Assembly (NCBI GenBank): GCA_002347405.1
Contig: DDXB01000009.1
Span: 1 to 64,000 of the forward strand
From: Rhodocyclaceae bacterium UBA2271
Lineage (GTDB): Bacteria > Pseudomonadota > Gammaproteobacteria > Burkholderiales > Rhodocyclaceae
DNA length: 64,000 nt
Reading direction: 5' to 3'
The notes under the pieces are model-generated. The model did no database searches. It had not been told where the DNA came from and saw nothing but the letters and a program-made list of their open reading frames with translations. Shown here one piece after another: positions 34,152-42,526 of the stretch (within the stretch, counting starts at the first letter, position 1; the number at the start of each line of letters is the position of its first letter). Both the position numbers and the translations under genes were made by a program.

Positions 34152-35318
34152 TCACCTTACCGGTTTAAGCAGTTTTTCAAAGTCGGGCGGCACCAGACAG
34201 CTTTGCAGGGTACGCTGGGAAAACAGGTGGCGACCGTCGCAGACGAAGCCGAGTTCCTCCCAATCCACCGCATCGTTGAGCATTTCAGTCGCCAGTTGCA
34301 GGTCCAACCCCGCCACTTTCGGAAACAGCGCCAGCACCGAACCGTCGTAGTTGGGACAATCATGCAGGAAAAAGGGGCGGGCGCGCCGCGTCTTGGCATT
34401 CACATAGATCCTTGGCGAGGTGCTGACAGGGTGCAGCCGGCCCCAGTGCCACCAGTTGGATTCGTCGAAGGGCCGCACCCGGCGTCCGAGCAGGCGCTCC
34501 TTGTGCGCCTCCAGATGCGCCAGCAAATGCGCCGGGAGCGACTGGCCGAAGATCATGCGCCGCGTCAGGCCGTCATCCACCGTCTTTGAACAGACGAATT
34601 CGGTGTTGCCTGCCGGGTGTTCGTATATCTCGTCGGCGCCCGACACCGCGCCGACCTTCACATCGAACAGTTCGGAGAGCGGCAGGCGGTAATCGCCGCG
34701 CAAGAACATCAACTGCCCATCCACCAGCGCGAAATAGCGGCCATCGTTGAGGCGACGCGTGTGGCGGCCGCGCTCGAAACGGAATATCGCGCAATTGGGA
34801 TTGTGCGAACCAAAGATGCGCGTATCGCCCAGTTCGATGAAATCGGTGATGTCGCCCTCCTCGTAGAGGAAGGTATTCAGCTTGCGCGCCGCCGTGAGCT
34901 TGGTGAATTCGCGCGGGACGATGAAGATCAGCTCGCCGCCACGCCGCAGGTGGCGCACCGACTTCTCGATGAAATAGAGGCAGAGGTTGCTGCGCCCGTC
35001 GAACAGGCTGTTGTCGAGCCGGCCGAGGGTTTCCGCCGGAATGTCCTGCTGGCGCACATAGGGTGGATTGCCGATCACCGTGTCGAATTTTTCGCTGGTC
35101 GGATAGGCAAAGAAGTCCATCACCTGGGCACCCGCCGGTGCAACCGTCGAATCGATCTCGATAGCCTCGCAGCCATTGATGCGCGTACAGAAGGCGCCGT
35201 CGCCGGCGGCCGGGTCCAGGCTGCGTCCACGCCGCTGGCGCAGGGCGAGCATGCGCTCGACCACCGCCGCAGGAGTGAAGACCTGGCCAAGGGCGTGGAC
35301 ATTCAATTGGCGGGACAT
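34152..35318 (-). CDS. Solitary N6-adenine DNA methyltransferase (Eco57I-like)
   Basis: The 388-residue protein has the SAM-binding motif I SLDPAAGDGAF and the catalytic motif IV FDTVIGNPPYVRQQ, characteristic of gamma-class adenine-N6 methyltransferases. A C-terminal target-recognition region follows (WWHWGRLHPVSTSPRIYVNA). No restriction endonuclease gene is adjacent, so it is probably an orphan enzyme with a regulatory or housekeeping role instead of a restriction-modification partner. It is translated together with nadK and divergent from hrcA, with a copy of the dispersed repeat starting six bases from its ATG. The recognition site is unknown. Confidence 0.87.
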   Translation of the reverse strand: MSRQLNVHALGQVFTPAAVVERMLALRQRRGRSLDPAAGDGAFCTRINGCEAIEIDSTVAPAGAQVMDFFAYPTSEKFDTVIGNPPYVRQQDIPAETLGRLDNSLFDGRSNLCLYFIEKSVRHLRRGGELIFIVPREFTKLTAARKLNTFLYEEGDITDFIELGDTRIFGSHNPNCAIFRFERGRHTRRLNDGRYFALVDGQLMFLRGDYRLPLSELFDVKVGAVSGADEIYEHPAGNTEFVCSKTVDDGLTRRMIFGQSLPAHLLAHLEAHKERLLGRRVRPFDESNWWHWGRLHPVSTSPRIYVNAKTRRARPFFLHDCPNYDGSVLALFPKVAGLDLQLATEMLNDAVDWEELGFVCDGRHLFSQRTLQSCLVPPDFEKLLKPVR

Positions 35319-35323
35319 GGTTT

Positions 35324-35348
35324 AAAAGTCGGCTCTGGCAGGACGGCG
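35324..35348 (-). repeat. Dispersed core repeat, copy 5 (inverted)
   Basis: AAAAGTCGGCTCTGGCAGGA followed by CGGCG is the reverse complement of the core with two changes. It sits in the 105-bp divergent region between the methyltransferase gene and hrcA. Confidence 0.82.
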
Positions 35349-35410
35349 AATAACTTGCGAAGCGCGAATTTAACCACGAAGGCTAGCTGCAATCCGGCCA
35401 TTCAGTTCGT

Positions 35411-35416
35411 TACAAT
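35411..35416 (+). promoter_or_regulatory. Candidate -10 (TACAAT) close to the hrcA start
   Basis: TACAAT ends eight bases before the hrcA ATG and no ribosome-binding sequence lies between. Like gloB, hrcA may be transcribed as a leaderless or nearly leaderless mRNA. No good -35 was seen at 16-18 bases upstream. Confidence 0.4.
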
Positions 35417-35423
35417 CCACTCC

Positions 35424-36443
35424 ATGCTCGACCCGCGCGCCAAAACCCTGCTCAAGACCCTGATCGAACGCTACATCGTCGAAGGTCAGCCGGTCGGCTC
35501 GCGCACGCTGTCGAAATACTCCGGCCTGGAACTGTCACCGGCGACCATCCGCAACGTCATGGCCGACCTCGAGGAAATGGGCTTCATCACCAGCCCGCAC
35601 ACCTCCGCCGGCCGCGTGCCGACGCCATTGGGTTATCGTCTGTTTGTCGACACCCTGCTGACGGTGCGGCCGCTCGACCCCAAGCATATTTCCGAACTCA
35701 AGGGCGCACTCCATCCGGATGCGCCGCAACGCGTGTTGAGCCAGGCCTCGCAGCTGATCTCGGAGCTTACGCATTTTGCCGGCGTGGTGATCGCCCCGCA
35801 CCGCCAGGCGCCGCGCATCCGCCAGATCGAGTTTCTCAGCCTCACCGAGACGCGCATCCTGCTGATCATCGTCACCGCCAGCGGCGAGGTGCAGAACCGC
35901 ATTCTGCTCACCCAGCGGCCCTACTCGCCATCCGAACTGGTGACCGCCGCCAACTACCTGACGCAGAATTTCGCCGGTCTCGACTTCCAGCAGATCCGCC
36001 ATCGGCTCAAGGAAGAACTCCAGCAATTGCGCAGCGACATGACCGAACTGATGAGCGCCGCCGTCGATGCCGGCGCCGCCGTCACCGCCGAGACAGCTTC
36101 GCAATATGTCATCTCGGGCGAGCGCAACCTGCTCAACGCCAACGACCTATCGACCAACATGGAGCGTCTGCGCCAGCTTTTCGACCTGTTCGAGCAGCGC
36201 ACCGGGCTGATGCAACTGCTCGACCTGTCCAACCGCGCCGAGGGCGTGCATGTCTTTATCGGCGGTGAATCGGGCATCGCACCGCTCGACGAATGCAGCG
36301 TGGTCGCCGCCCCCTACGAAGTCGATGGCCAGATCGTCGGCACCATCGGCGTCATCGGCCCGACGCGCATGGCTTACGAGCGCGTCATCCCGATCGTCGA
36401 CATCAGCGCGCGACTGCTTTCTTCCGCGCTCAATACCCACTAA
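35424..36443 (+). CDS. hrcA: Heat-inducible transcription repressor HrcA
   Basis: This 339-residue repressor has a winged-helix DNA-binding N-terminus (LLKTLIERYIVEGQPVGSRT, then LSPATIRNVMADLEEMGFI) and the HrcA effector domain ending with GTIGVIGPTRMAYERVIPIV. HrcA binds CIRCE operators and depends on GroEL for activity. I saw no CIRCE element near hrcA, grpE or dnaK, so its target is probably elsewhere, for instance groESL. ATG 35424 gives the family N-terminus MLDPRAKTLLKTLI. hemH follows after 20 bases. Confidence 0.96.
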   Translation: MLDPRAKTLLKTLIERYIVEGQPVGSRTLSKYSGLELSPATIRNVMADLEEMGFITSPHTSAGRVPTPLGYRLFVDTLLTVRPLDPKHISELKGALHPDAPQRVLSQASQLISELTHFAGVVIAPHRQAPRIRQIEFLSLTETRILLIIVTASGEVQNRILLTQRPYSPSELVTAANYLTQNFAGLDFQQIRHRLKEELQQLRSDMTELMSAAVDAGAAVTAETASQYVISGERNLLNANDLSTNMERLRQLFDLFEQRTGLMQLLDLSNRAEGVHVFIGGESGIAPLDECSVVAAPYEVDGQIVGTIGVIGPTRMAYERVIPIVDISARLLSSALNTH

Positions 36444-36463
36444 GTCAACCAAGTCAACCAGGC

Positions 36464-37498
36464 ATGCCACGCTACCGACCCGAACCTGTCCGCGACACCG
36501 CCGCCGCGCCACGCACCGCGATATTGCTGGTCAATCTCGGCACGCCGGAAGCACCGACCACTGCGGCGGTGCGCCGCTATCTCGGCCAATTTCTCTGGGA
36601 TCCGCGGGTCGTTGAAATCCCGCGCCTGGCCTGGTGGTTCGTCCTCAACGGCATCATCCTCAACACCCGGCCGAAAAAATCCGCCGAAAAATATGCGGCG
36701 GTCTGGATGACGGAAGGTTCGCCGCTCAAGGTGCATACCGAACGGCAGACCAAACTGTTGAAAGGCCTGCTTGGCCAACAGGGACTGGACGAACTGCTGA
36801 TCGATTTCGCGATGCGCTACGGCCAGCCTTCCATCGAAGCGAAACTCGACGAGCTCAAGGCCGCCGGCGCCACGCGCATCCTGATCGTGCCGCTCTACCC
36901 GCAGTTTGCCGCCTCGACCACCGCCAGCGTGATGGACAGCGTTGCCGGCTGGATGCAGCGCGCGCGCAACCTGCCCGAGATCAGCTTCGTCCGTGACTAC
37001 CACGACCATCCGGGCTACCTTGATGCGCTGGCCGCCAGCGTGCGCGAACACTGGCAGGCCCATGGCCGGCCGACGGACAATACCCGGCTGCTGCTCAGCT
37101 TTCACGGCCTGCCGCAGCGTTCCACCGAACTGGGCGATCCTTATTTCCACGAATGTCAGCGCACCGGTCAGTTGCTCGCCAGCCGACTGGGCTTGCCGGA
37201 CGGACAACTGCTCGTCACTTTCCAGTCGCGCTTCGGTCCGGCCAAATGGTTGCAGCCCTATACCCAGCCGACGCTGGAAGAACTGGCCAGACAAGGCGTC
37301 GAACGCGTCGACATCCTCTGCCCCGGTTTTGCCGCCGACTGCCTTGAAACGCTGGAAGAGATCGCGCTGGAATGCAAGGCCGCCTTCCTCGGCAATGGCG
37401 GCAAGGAATTTCATTACCTCCCCTGCCTCAACGAACGACCGGACTGGATTGCCGCGCTGGCCGACATCGCCCTGAACCGGCTGCGTTCGCGCGACTGA
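36464..37498 (+). CDS. hemH: Ferrochelatase
   Basis: This 344-residue enzyme inserts Fe2+ into protoporphyrin IX, the last step of haem synthesis. Signature elements are AILLVNLGTPEAPT, the catalytic His in LLLSFHGLPQRSTELGDPY, TFQSRFGPAKWLQPYT, and the metal-channel Glu in LETLEEIALECK. The gene lies between hrcA (20 bases) and bioA (seven bases), pointing to one long operon. Two tandem AAGTCAACC words occupy the hrcA-hemH gap. The ribosome site is weak. Haem supply fits the decaheme cytochrome encoded further right, although no link is shown. Confidence 0.96.
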   Translation: MPRYRPEPVRDTAAAPRTAILLVNLGTPEAPTTAAVRRYLGQFLWDPRVVEIPRLAWWFVLNGIILNTRPKKSAEKYAAVWMTEGSPLKVHTERQTKLLKGLLGQQGLDELLIDFAMRYGQPSIEAKLDELKAAGATRILIVPLYPQFAASTTASVMDSVAGWMQRARNLPEISFVRDYHDHPGYLDALAASVREHWQAHGRPTDNTRLLLSFHGLPQRSTELGDPYFHECQRTGQLLASRLGLPDGQLLVTFQSRFGPAKWLQPYTQPTLEELARQGVERVDILCPGFAADCLETLEEIALECKAAFLGNGGKEFHYLPCLNERPDWIAALADIALNRLRSRD

Positions 37499-37505
37499 TT
37501 CCGGC

Positions 37506-38843
37506 ATGCCAGACCCCAGGCCGGACGCCCTCCTCCAGCGCAGTCGCGCCGCCGTCTGGCATCCCTGCACGCAGATGAAACATCACGACAGCGGCGAACT
37601 GCCGCTGCTGTCCATCACGCGCGGGGAAGGCGCCTGGCTGTATGGCAGCGATGGTCGGCGCTGGCTCGACGGCATCAGTTCCTGGTGGGTCAATCTCTTC
37701 GGCCACTGCAATCCGCGCATCAACGCGGCCCTGCGCGACCAGCTGGAAAAGCTGGAGCACGTCATGCTCGCCGGCTTCACCCATGAACCGGCGGTGCAAC
37801 TCGCCGAACGCCTCGCGGCGCTGACCGGCAACAAGTTGGGCCACTGCTTCTATGCCTCCGACGGCGCTTCGGCCACCGAGATCGCGCTGAAGATGTCCTT
37901 CCACTACTGGCAAAACAGCGGCCGGCCGGAGAAACAGGACTTCCTCTGCCTCGCCGGCGGCTATCACGGCGAAACCGTCGGTGCGCTGGCGGTCACCGAC
38001 ATCCCGCTGTTCCGCGCTGCCTACGGGCCGCTGCTGCGCGGCGCCACGGTGCTGCCTTCGCCCGATGCGCGCAACGCGGCGTCTGCAGTCGAAGCTGCGA
38101 AAAGCGCCGCCACCGCGCTGGAAGCTCATCTGGCCGAGCACCATGGCCAGGTCGCCGCACTGATTGTCGAGCCGCTGGTGCAGTGCGCCACCGGCATGGC
38201 CATGCACGATCCCGAATACCTGCGGCTGGCTCGCGCCTTGTGCGACCGGTACGAAGTGCACCTGATCTGCGACGAGATAGCCGTCGGCTTCGGCCGCACC
38301 GGCAGCTTCTTCGCCTTTGAGCAGGCCGCCATCACGCCCGACTTTCTCTGCCTGTCGAAGGGCATCTCCGGCGGCTATCTGCCGCTTTCCGCCGTGCTGA
38401 CGACGGACCCGATCTATGCCGCCTTCTACGACGACGCCACGACACGCGGCTTCCTCCATTCGCATTCCTACACCGGCAACCCGCTCGCCTGCCGCGCGGC
38501 GCTGGCGAGTCTGGACATCTTTGCGACGGACGACGTGATCAACGCCAACACGGCCCTGGCGGCGCGCATCGACACGCTGCTGGCGCCATTGGCCGATCAC
38601 CCGAACGTTTGTCACTACCGCCGCCGCGGCATGATCTTCGCATTCGACGTCGTCGCCGACGCCGGCTTTTCCAGACGTTTCTACCAGGCCGCACTGGCGC
38701 GCGAAGTGCTGTTGCGGCCGATCGGCAACACCATTTATCTGATGCCGCCCTACATCCTCGACGCGGCGGAAACCCGGCACCTGTGTCACGCCACCGTCGC
38801 GGCGCTGGATGCCGCGCTTCAGCCTGATGAGCAAGCGGGATGA
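37506..38843 (+). CDS. bioA: Adenosylmethionine-8-amino-7-oxononanoate aminotransferase
   Basis: This 445-residue fold-type I PLP enzyme converts KAPA to DAPA in biotin synthesis, using S-adenosylmethionine as amino donor. It shows WHPCTQMKHH and WWVNLFGHCNP near the N-terminus (BioA-specific), the Asp in LICDEIAVGFGRTGSFFAFE, the PLP Lys in LSKGISGGYLPLSAV, and HSHSYTGNPLACRAALA. A 142-bp interspersed repeat separates it from bioF. Confidence 0.96.
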   Translation: MPDPRPDALLQRSRAAVWHPCTQMKHHDSGELPLLSITRGEGAWLYGSDGRRWLDGISSWWVNLFGHCNPRINAALRDQLEKLEHVMLAGFTHEPAVQLAERLAALTGNKLGHCFYASDGASATEIALKMSFHYWQNSGRPEKQDFLCLAGGYHGETVGALAVTDIPLFRAAYGPLLRGATVLPSPDARNAASAVEAAKSAATALEAHLAEHHGQVAALIVEPLVQCATGMAMHDPEYLRLARALCDRYEVHLICDEIAVGFGRTGSFFAFEQAAITPDFLCLSKGISGGYLPLSAVLTTDPIYAAFYDDATTRGFLHSHSYTGNPLACRAALASLDIFATDDVINANTALAARIDTLLAPLADHPNVCHYRRRGMIFAFDVVADAGFSRRFYQAALAREVLLRPIGNTIYLMPPYILDAAETRHLCHATVAALDAALQPDEQAG

Positions 38844-38855
38844 ACCTGGAAATAG

Positions 38856-38997
38856 CAGTGCACCACGGAGGACACGGTGATCACGGAGAAAAAACAAGGC
38901 GTTACGAAATATTTGAATGTCGCCCGTTGGTTGCGCCTGAATTTTGTGTACTTGTGCCCGTTCTCCGTGTCCTCTGTGCTCTCCGTGGTGCGAACTG
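38856..38997. repeat. CCACGGAG-ended interspersed repeat, copy B (142 bp)
   Basis: It has the same architecture as 22211-22350: inverted ends CAGTGCACCACGG and CCGTGGTGCGAACTG, an inner AAACAAGGCGTTACG block, and CTCCGTG units on the right. It fills nearly the whole bioA-bioF gap, and the GAGG just beyond its end is the likely bioF ribosome site. Confidence 0.82.
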
Positions 38998-39010
38998 AGG
39001 TTTTTACAAG

Positions 39011-40171
39011 ATGAATCTCGACGCCGAACTGGCAGCGCTGGCCGCGGCCGGCCTGTTGCGCCGTCCCGCCAGCGCCGACTCTTGCTGCGGGCCGGAAATG
39101 ATCCTCGACGGCCGGCCGCTGCTCGCCTTTGCCAGCAACGACTATCTCGGCCTGGCCGCCGACCCGCGGCTGGTTGAAGCCGCCGTCGCGGCGGTCCGCC
39201 GCTGGGGCGTCGGTGCCGGCGCCTCGCATTTCCTCGGCGGCCATTTCCGGCCGCATCAGGAACTGGAGGAGCAGCTTGCCGCCTTTGTCGGCGCGGAGCG
39301 CGCGCTGTTCTTTTCCACCGGCTACATGGCCAACCTCGGCGTGGTCCCTGCGCTGGCCGGGCGCGGCGACGTCATCTTCGCCGACAAGCTCAACCACGCC
39401 TCACTGATCGACGCGGTGCGCCTCTCGTTAGCATTCAACCATCGCTATCCGCACCTCGATGTCGCCGTGCTGGAAGGGCAGCTGGCCGCCAACCGCGCCA
39501 AGCAGCGGCTGATCCTCACCGATGCCGTCTTCAGCATGGACGGCGACATCGCGCCCTTGCCGGAACTCGCGGCACTGGCTGAACGTTACGCCGCCTGGTT
39601 GCTGGTGGACGACGCCCACGGCTTCGGCGTACTCGGTCCGCAAGGTCGCGGCACACTGACCCACCACGGTCTCAAGCCGGGTGGCCGCATCCTGCTGATG
39701 GGCACGCTCGGCAAGGCGGCCGGGGTCGCCGGCGCTTTCATCGCGGGCGACAGCACGGTCATCGAGTGGCTGACCCAGAAAACGCGCACGGCCATGTTCA
39801 CCACCGCCACGCCGCCCATGCTGGCCGCGGTTTTGCAAGAAAGCCTGAAACTCATTGAATCAGCAGACGACCGCCGCGCCCACCTGCAATCATTGATCGC
39901 CCGCTTAAGGGCTGGGCTGGCACCGCTTTGCGCCCGCAGCGGCTGGCGGCTGCCGCCATCGAGCACGCCGATCCAGCCGCTCGTCATCGGCGACAACCAT
40001 GCGACCGTCGCGCTGGCCGAGGCCTTGAAGGCGCGCGGTGTCTGGGCGCCGGCGATCCGTCCGCCGACCGTGCCTGAGGGTCAGGCGCGCTTGCGCATTT
40101 CGCTCTCCGCCGCGCATACCGAGGCGCAGGTGGACCGTTTGCTGGAAGCGCTCGCGGAAATCACGCGGTGA
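39011..40171 (+). CDS. bioF: 8-amino-7-oxononanoate synthase
   Basis: This 386-residue PLP enzyme condenses pimeloyl-ACP (or -CoA) with alanine. Conserved elements are LLAFASNDYLGLAADPR, GAGASHFLGGHF, LVDDAHGFGVLG, and the PLP Lys in LMGTLGKAAGVAGAFI. Residues 17-25 (RRPASADSC) are encoded by a copy of the dispersed core repeat (39059-39083), which replaces or forms a variable N-terminal loop without breaking the frame. bioH overlaps the stop by GTGA. Confidence 0.96.
   Translation: MNLDAELAALAAAGLLRRPASADSCCGPEMILDGRPLLAFASNDYLGLAADPRLVEAAVAAVRRWGVGAGASHFLGGHFRPHQELEEQLAAFVGAERALFFSTGYMANLGVVPALAGRGDVIFADKLNHASLIDAVRLSLAFNHRYPHLDVAVLEGQLAANRAKQRLILTDAVFSMDGDIAPLPELAALAERYAAWLLVDDAHGFGVLGPQGRGTLTHHGLKPGGRILLMGTLGKAAGVAGAFIAGDSTVIEWLTQKTRTAMFTTATPPMLAAVLQESLKLIESADDRRAHLQSLIARLRAGLAPLCARSGWRLPPSSTPIQPLVIGDNHATVALAEALKARGVWAPAIRPPTVPEGQARLRISLSAAHTEAQVDRLLEALAEITR
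39059..39083 (+). repeat. Dispersed core repeat, copy 6, inside bioF
   Basis: A core copy (CGCCGTCCCGCCAGCGCCGA plus CTCTT) is read in frame as RRPASADS in the N-terminal segment of BioF. Confidence 0.88.
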
Positions 40172-40917
40172 AAGATCTGGTTCTGCTGCCCGGCTGGGGC
40201 TTCGACGCCCGCGTCTGGCAGCCGCTCGCCAAACTGCTGGCAAAAGACTTCCGCATCCATGCGACAACAGAGAGCCTGCCTGCCGGAGTTGACGCGGTAG
40301 TTTGCGGCTGGTCGCTAGGCGCGCTAACCGCGATGCAAGCGGCGCTGAATCAGCCTGAAAAGATTGCCCGCCTCTTCCTGATCGGTGCAACACCGCGTTT
40401 CGTGCAGTCGCCCGACTGGCCGCATGGTCAGCCGCCGGGACTGCTCGACAGCTTTGCCGCGGCAGTCGCCGCCGATCCGCGCACCGCACTGCGGCGCTTT
40501 GCCGCGCTGCTGAATCAGGGTGATGACGAGTCACGTCGTCTGACCCGCGAACTCACCGCGGCACTTGCAAGCGATACCAGCCCCGCCACCTTGGCCGCCG
40601 GACTGGACATCCTGCGCGACACGGACTTGCGCCAGCAGGTTAACCGCATCCGCCAACCCGTCCTCTTGCTGCACGGCGCGCGCGACGCCCTGATCCCTCT
40701 TGCGGCGGCCGAATGGCTGCTGGAGCATCTGCCGGATGCCCGGCTGGAAGTCTTTCCCGGCACAGCCCACGCAGTTTTTTTGGCGCAACCCGAGCGTTGC
40801 GCGCAATTGCTGGCAAGCTTTGCATATGGGCCCACCCCGCAAACCTTCGCTTCGCCCGGTTCGCCCCTCAAGGGGCAAGAAACACTTGGGACGGCCCGGC
40901 GTGTTTCTGATGAATAA
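40168..40917 (+). CDS. bioH: Pimeloyl-ACP methyl ester carboxylesterase
   Basis: This 249-residue alpha/beta hydrolase begins at GTG 40168 overlapping the bioF stop ((M)KDLVLLPGWGFDARVW). The catalytic triad is visible: Ser in VVCGWSLGALTAM, Asp in LHGARDALIPL, His in FPGTAHAVFLAQP. It releases pimeloyl-ACP from its methyl ester after BioC-dependent elongation. The last about 25 residues, after LLASFAYG, lie beyond the usual end of the fold. They are encoded by a stem-loop (40863-40876) and the 32-bp palindromic repeat (40877-40908), so the natural C-terminus seems to have been extended by repeat insertion. It overlaps bioC by eight bases. Confidence 0.93.
   Translation: MKDLVLLPGWGFDARVWQPLAKLLAKDFRIHATTESLPAGVDAVVCGWSLGALTAMQAALNQPEKIARLFLIGATPRFVQSPDWPHGQPPGLLDSFAAAVAADPRTALRRFAALLNQGDDESRRLTRELTAALASDTSPATLAAGLDILRDTDLRQQVNRIRQPVLLLHGARDALIPLAAAEWLLEHLPDARLEVFPGTAHAVFLAQPERCAQLLASFAYGPTPQTFASPGSPLKGQETLGTARRVSDE
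40877..40908. repeat. 32-bp palindromic repeat, copy A
   Basis: The ends are AAGAAACAC and GTGTTTCT around GACGGCCCGG. It is the exact reverse complement of 55220-55251. It is preceded by the hairpin GCCCC-TCAA-GGGGC (40863-40876). It encodes the end of BioH and stops two bases before the bioC start. Confidence 0.9.
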
Positions 40918-41659
40918 ACAGGCAATTCGCCAGTCCTTCGACCGCGCCGCCGCCAGCTACGATTCTGTCGCCGGGCTGCAACGGCAGGTCTGCGTACTCC
41001 TGGACGCCGTCCTGCCAGCGCCGACTCTTACCCGCATGATCCTCGATGCCGGCTGCGGCACCGGCTACGGCCAGCGCCTGCTCGCCGCACGCTGGCCGGC
41101 GGCACGCCTGGTTGCCGCCGATTTTGCCCACGCGATGCTGAAAAACACGGCAGGCGAACGGATCTGCGCCGATATCGAGACACTGCCCCTGCCGGCCGCT
41201 ACCTTTGACCTCTACTGGTCGAGCCTGTCGATCCAGTGGTGCGACACGCAACGCGCCATCGCCGAAGCCGCCCGCGTACTTGCGCCCGGCGGCGTCCTCG
41301 CCGTCAGCAGCCTCGGCACCGGCACACTGAGCGAACTGCATGCGGCTTTCGCCGGCGTCGACCCGCACCGCCATGTGCTCGAATTTTCTCCCGACCAGGC
41401 ACTGGCCAATGCATGTGCCGCAGCAGGATTGCAGAACGTGACGCTGGCCACCCGCAGCATCCGTCGCTACCATCCTGATCTGAAAGCACTATTGCGCACA
41501 CTGAAATCGCTCGGGGCCAATCAGGTCGGGGCAAACCGCCGACCTGGCTTGTTGGGGCGCCGCGTCTGGCAGGCTGTCGAAGCGCGCTACGAAACCCTGC
41601 GCGTAGATGCCGGTCTGCCCGCCACCTACGAAGTGATCCTCTGCACCGCAAACAAATGA
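40910..41659 (+). CDS. bioC: Malonyl-ACP O-methyltransferase
   Basis: This 249-residue SAM-dependent enzyme methylates malonyl-ACP to start pimelate synthesis by the fatty-acid machinery. It starts MNKQAIRQSFDRAAASYDSV (BioC N-terminus), has motif I ILDAGCGTGYGQRLL, and WSSLSIQWCD, typical of BioC. Residues 33-40 (AVLPAPTL) come from a copy of the dispersed core repeat (41005-41029). The start ATG overlaps the end of bioH; no strong ribosome site is seen, suggesting coupled translation. bioD overlaps its stop (ATGA). Confidence 0.95.
   Translation: MNKQAIRQSFDRAAASYDSVAGLQRQVCVLLDAVLPAPTLTRMILDAGCGTGYGQRLLAARWPAARLVAADFAHAMLKNTAGERICADIETLPLPAATFDLYWSSLSIQWCDTQRAIAEAARVLAPGGVLAVSSLGTGTLSELHAAFAGVDPHRHVLEFSPDQALANACAAAGLQNVTLATRSIRRYHPDLKALLRTLKSLGANQVGANRRPGLLGRRVWQAVEARYETLRVDAGLPATYEVILCTANK
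41005..41029 (+). repeat. Dispersed core repeat, copy 7, inside bioC
   Basis: CGCCGTCCTGCCAGCGCCGA plus CTCTT is read in a different frame from the bioF copy (AVLPAPTL). It lies just before the methyltransferase motif I. Confidence 0.85.
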
Positions 41660-42330
41660 ACCGCTCCCTTGCGAAAGCCTTCTTCATCACCGGCACCGAC
41701 ACCGAAGTCGGCAAAACCCTTGTCAGCTGCGCCCTGCTCCACGCTGCCCGGCAACAGGGCCGCACGGCAGTCGGCATGAAACCGGTTGCCGCCGGCACGG
41801 ATAACAACGGCCGCAACGAGGATGTCGAGCGCTTGACCGCCGCAAGTTCCTTCGACGCGGCGCCGGAACTCGTCAATCCCTACTGCTTCGCACCACCCAT
41901 CGCCCCCCATATCGCCGCAGCCGAAGCGGGACTGGCCATTGATCTCGACGTGATTCGCAGCGCCTTCGAACAACTCGCCGCACAGGCCGAACTCACCCTG
42001 GTCGAGGGTGCGGGCGGCTTTCTGGTACCGCTGGGCGAATCGATTGACACCGCCGATCTGGCTGTTCATCTGAATTTACCGGTGATTCTGGTGGTCGGCC
42101 TGCGCCTCGGCTGCATCAACCACGCCCGGCTCACCGCCGCAGCCATCCTTGAACGCGGCCTGACCCTCGCGGGCTGGGTAGCCAACAATATCGATCCGGC
42201 GATGCCCAGAAGGGCGGAAAACATCACGGCGCTGGTGGATCGACTGCCCGCACCGCTGCTCGGCGTCCTGCCCCATCAGGCAGCGCATGATCCGGCGGCA
42301 GTCGCACATTTACTGCAAATTCCAAGCTGA
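41656..42330 (+). CDS. bioD: Dethiobiotin synthetase
   Basis: This 224-residue ATP-dependent enzyme closes the ureido ring of dethiobiotin. The P-loop is FFITGTDTEVGKTLVSCAL; GMKPVAAGTD, VEGAGGFLVPLGE and GCINHARLTAAAI are the other BioD blocks. It completes a bioA-F-H-C-D operon. Biotin synthase (bioB) is not in the window. Confidence 0.97.
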   Translation: MNRSLAKAFFITGTDTEVGKTLVSCALLHAARQQGRTAVGMKPVAAGTDNNGRNEDVERLTAASSFDAAPELVNPYCFAPPIAPHIAAAEAGLAIDLDVIRSAFEQLAAQAELTLVEGAGGFLVPLGESIDTADLAVHLNLPVILVVGLRLGCINHARLTAAAILERGLTLAGWVANNIDPAMPRRAENITALVDRLPAPLLGVLPHQAAHDPAAVAHLLQIPS

Positions 42331-42410
42331 ACAACAATAATATTTACATTAATTAACATATAGTTATTTGTCATTGTTAATCTTGTTTATCATGTAATTT
42401 GGTCGCTTTG

Positions 42411-42455
42411 AAAATCGGCGCTGGCCAAATGAAATGCCCCGTAGCGGGTACGGCG
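42411..42455 (-). repeat. Dispersed repeat, copy 8 (hairpin form, inverted)
   Basis: The reverse complement of the 46-bp hairpin form, with CCCCGTAGCGGG in the insert, lies between bioD and the EF-hand-like gene. Confidence 0.85.
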
Positions 42456-42526
42456 ACCTCCTAAAGCCAGCTTCCCGAGCGTCGTTACTCTCCTGATGGG
42501 CAAGCTTTGCCCGGAGGAGAAGACTC

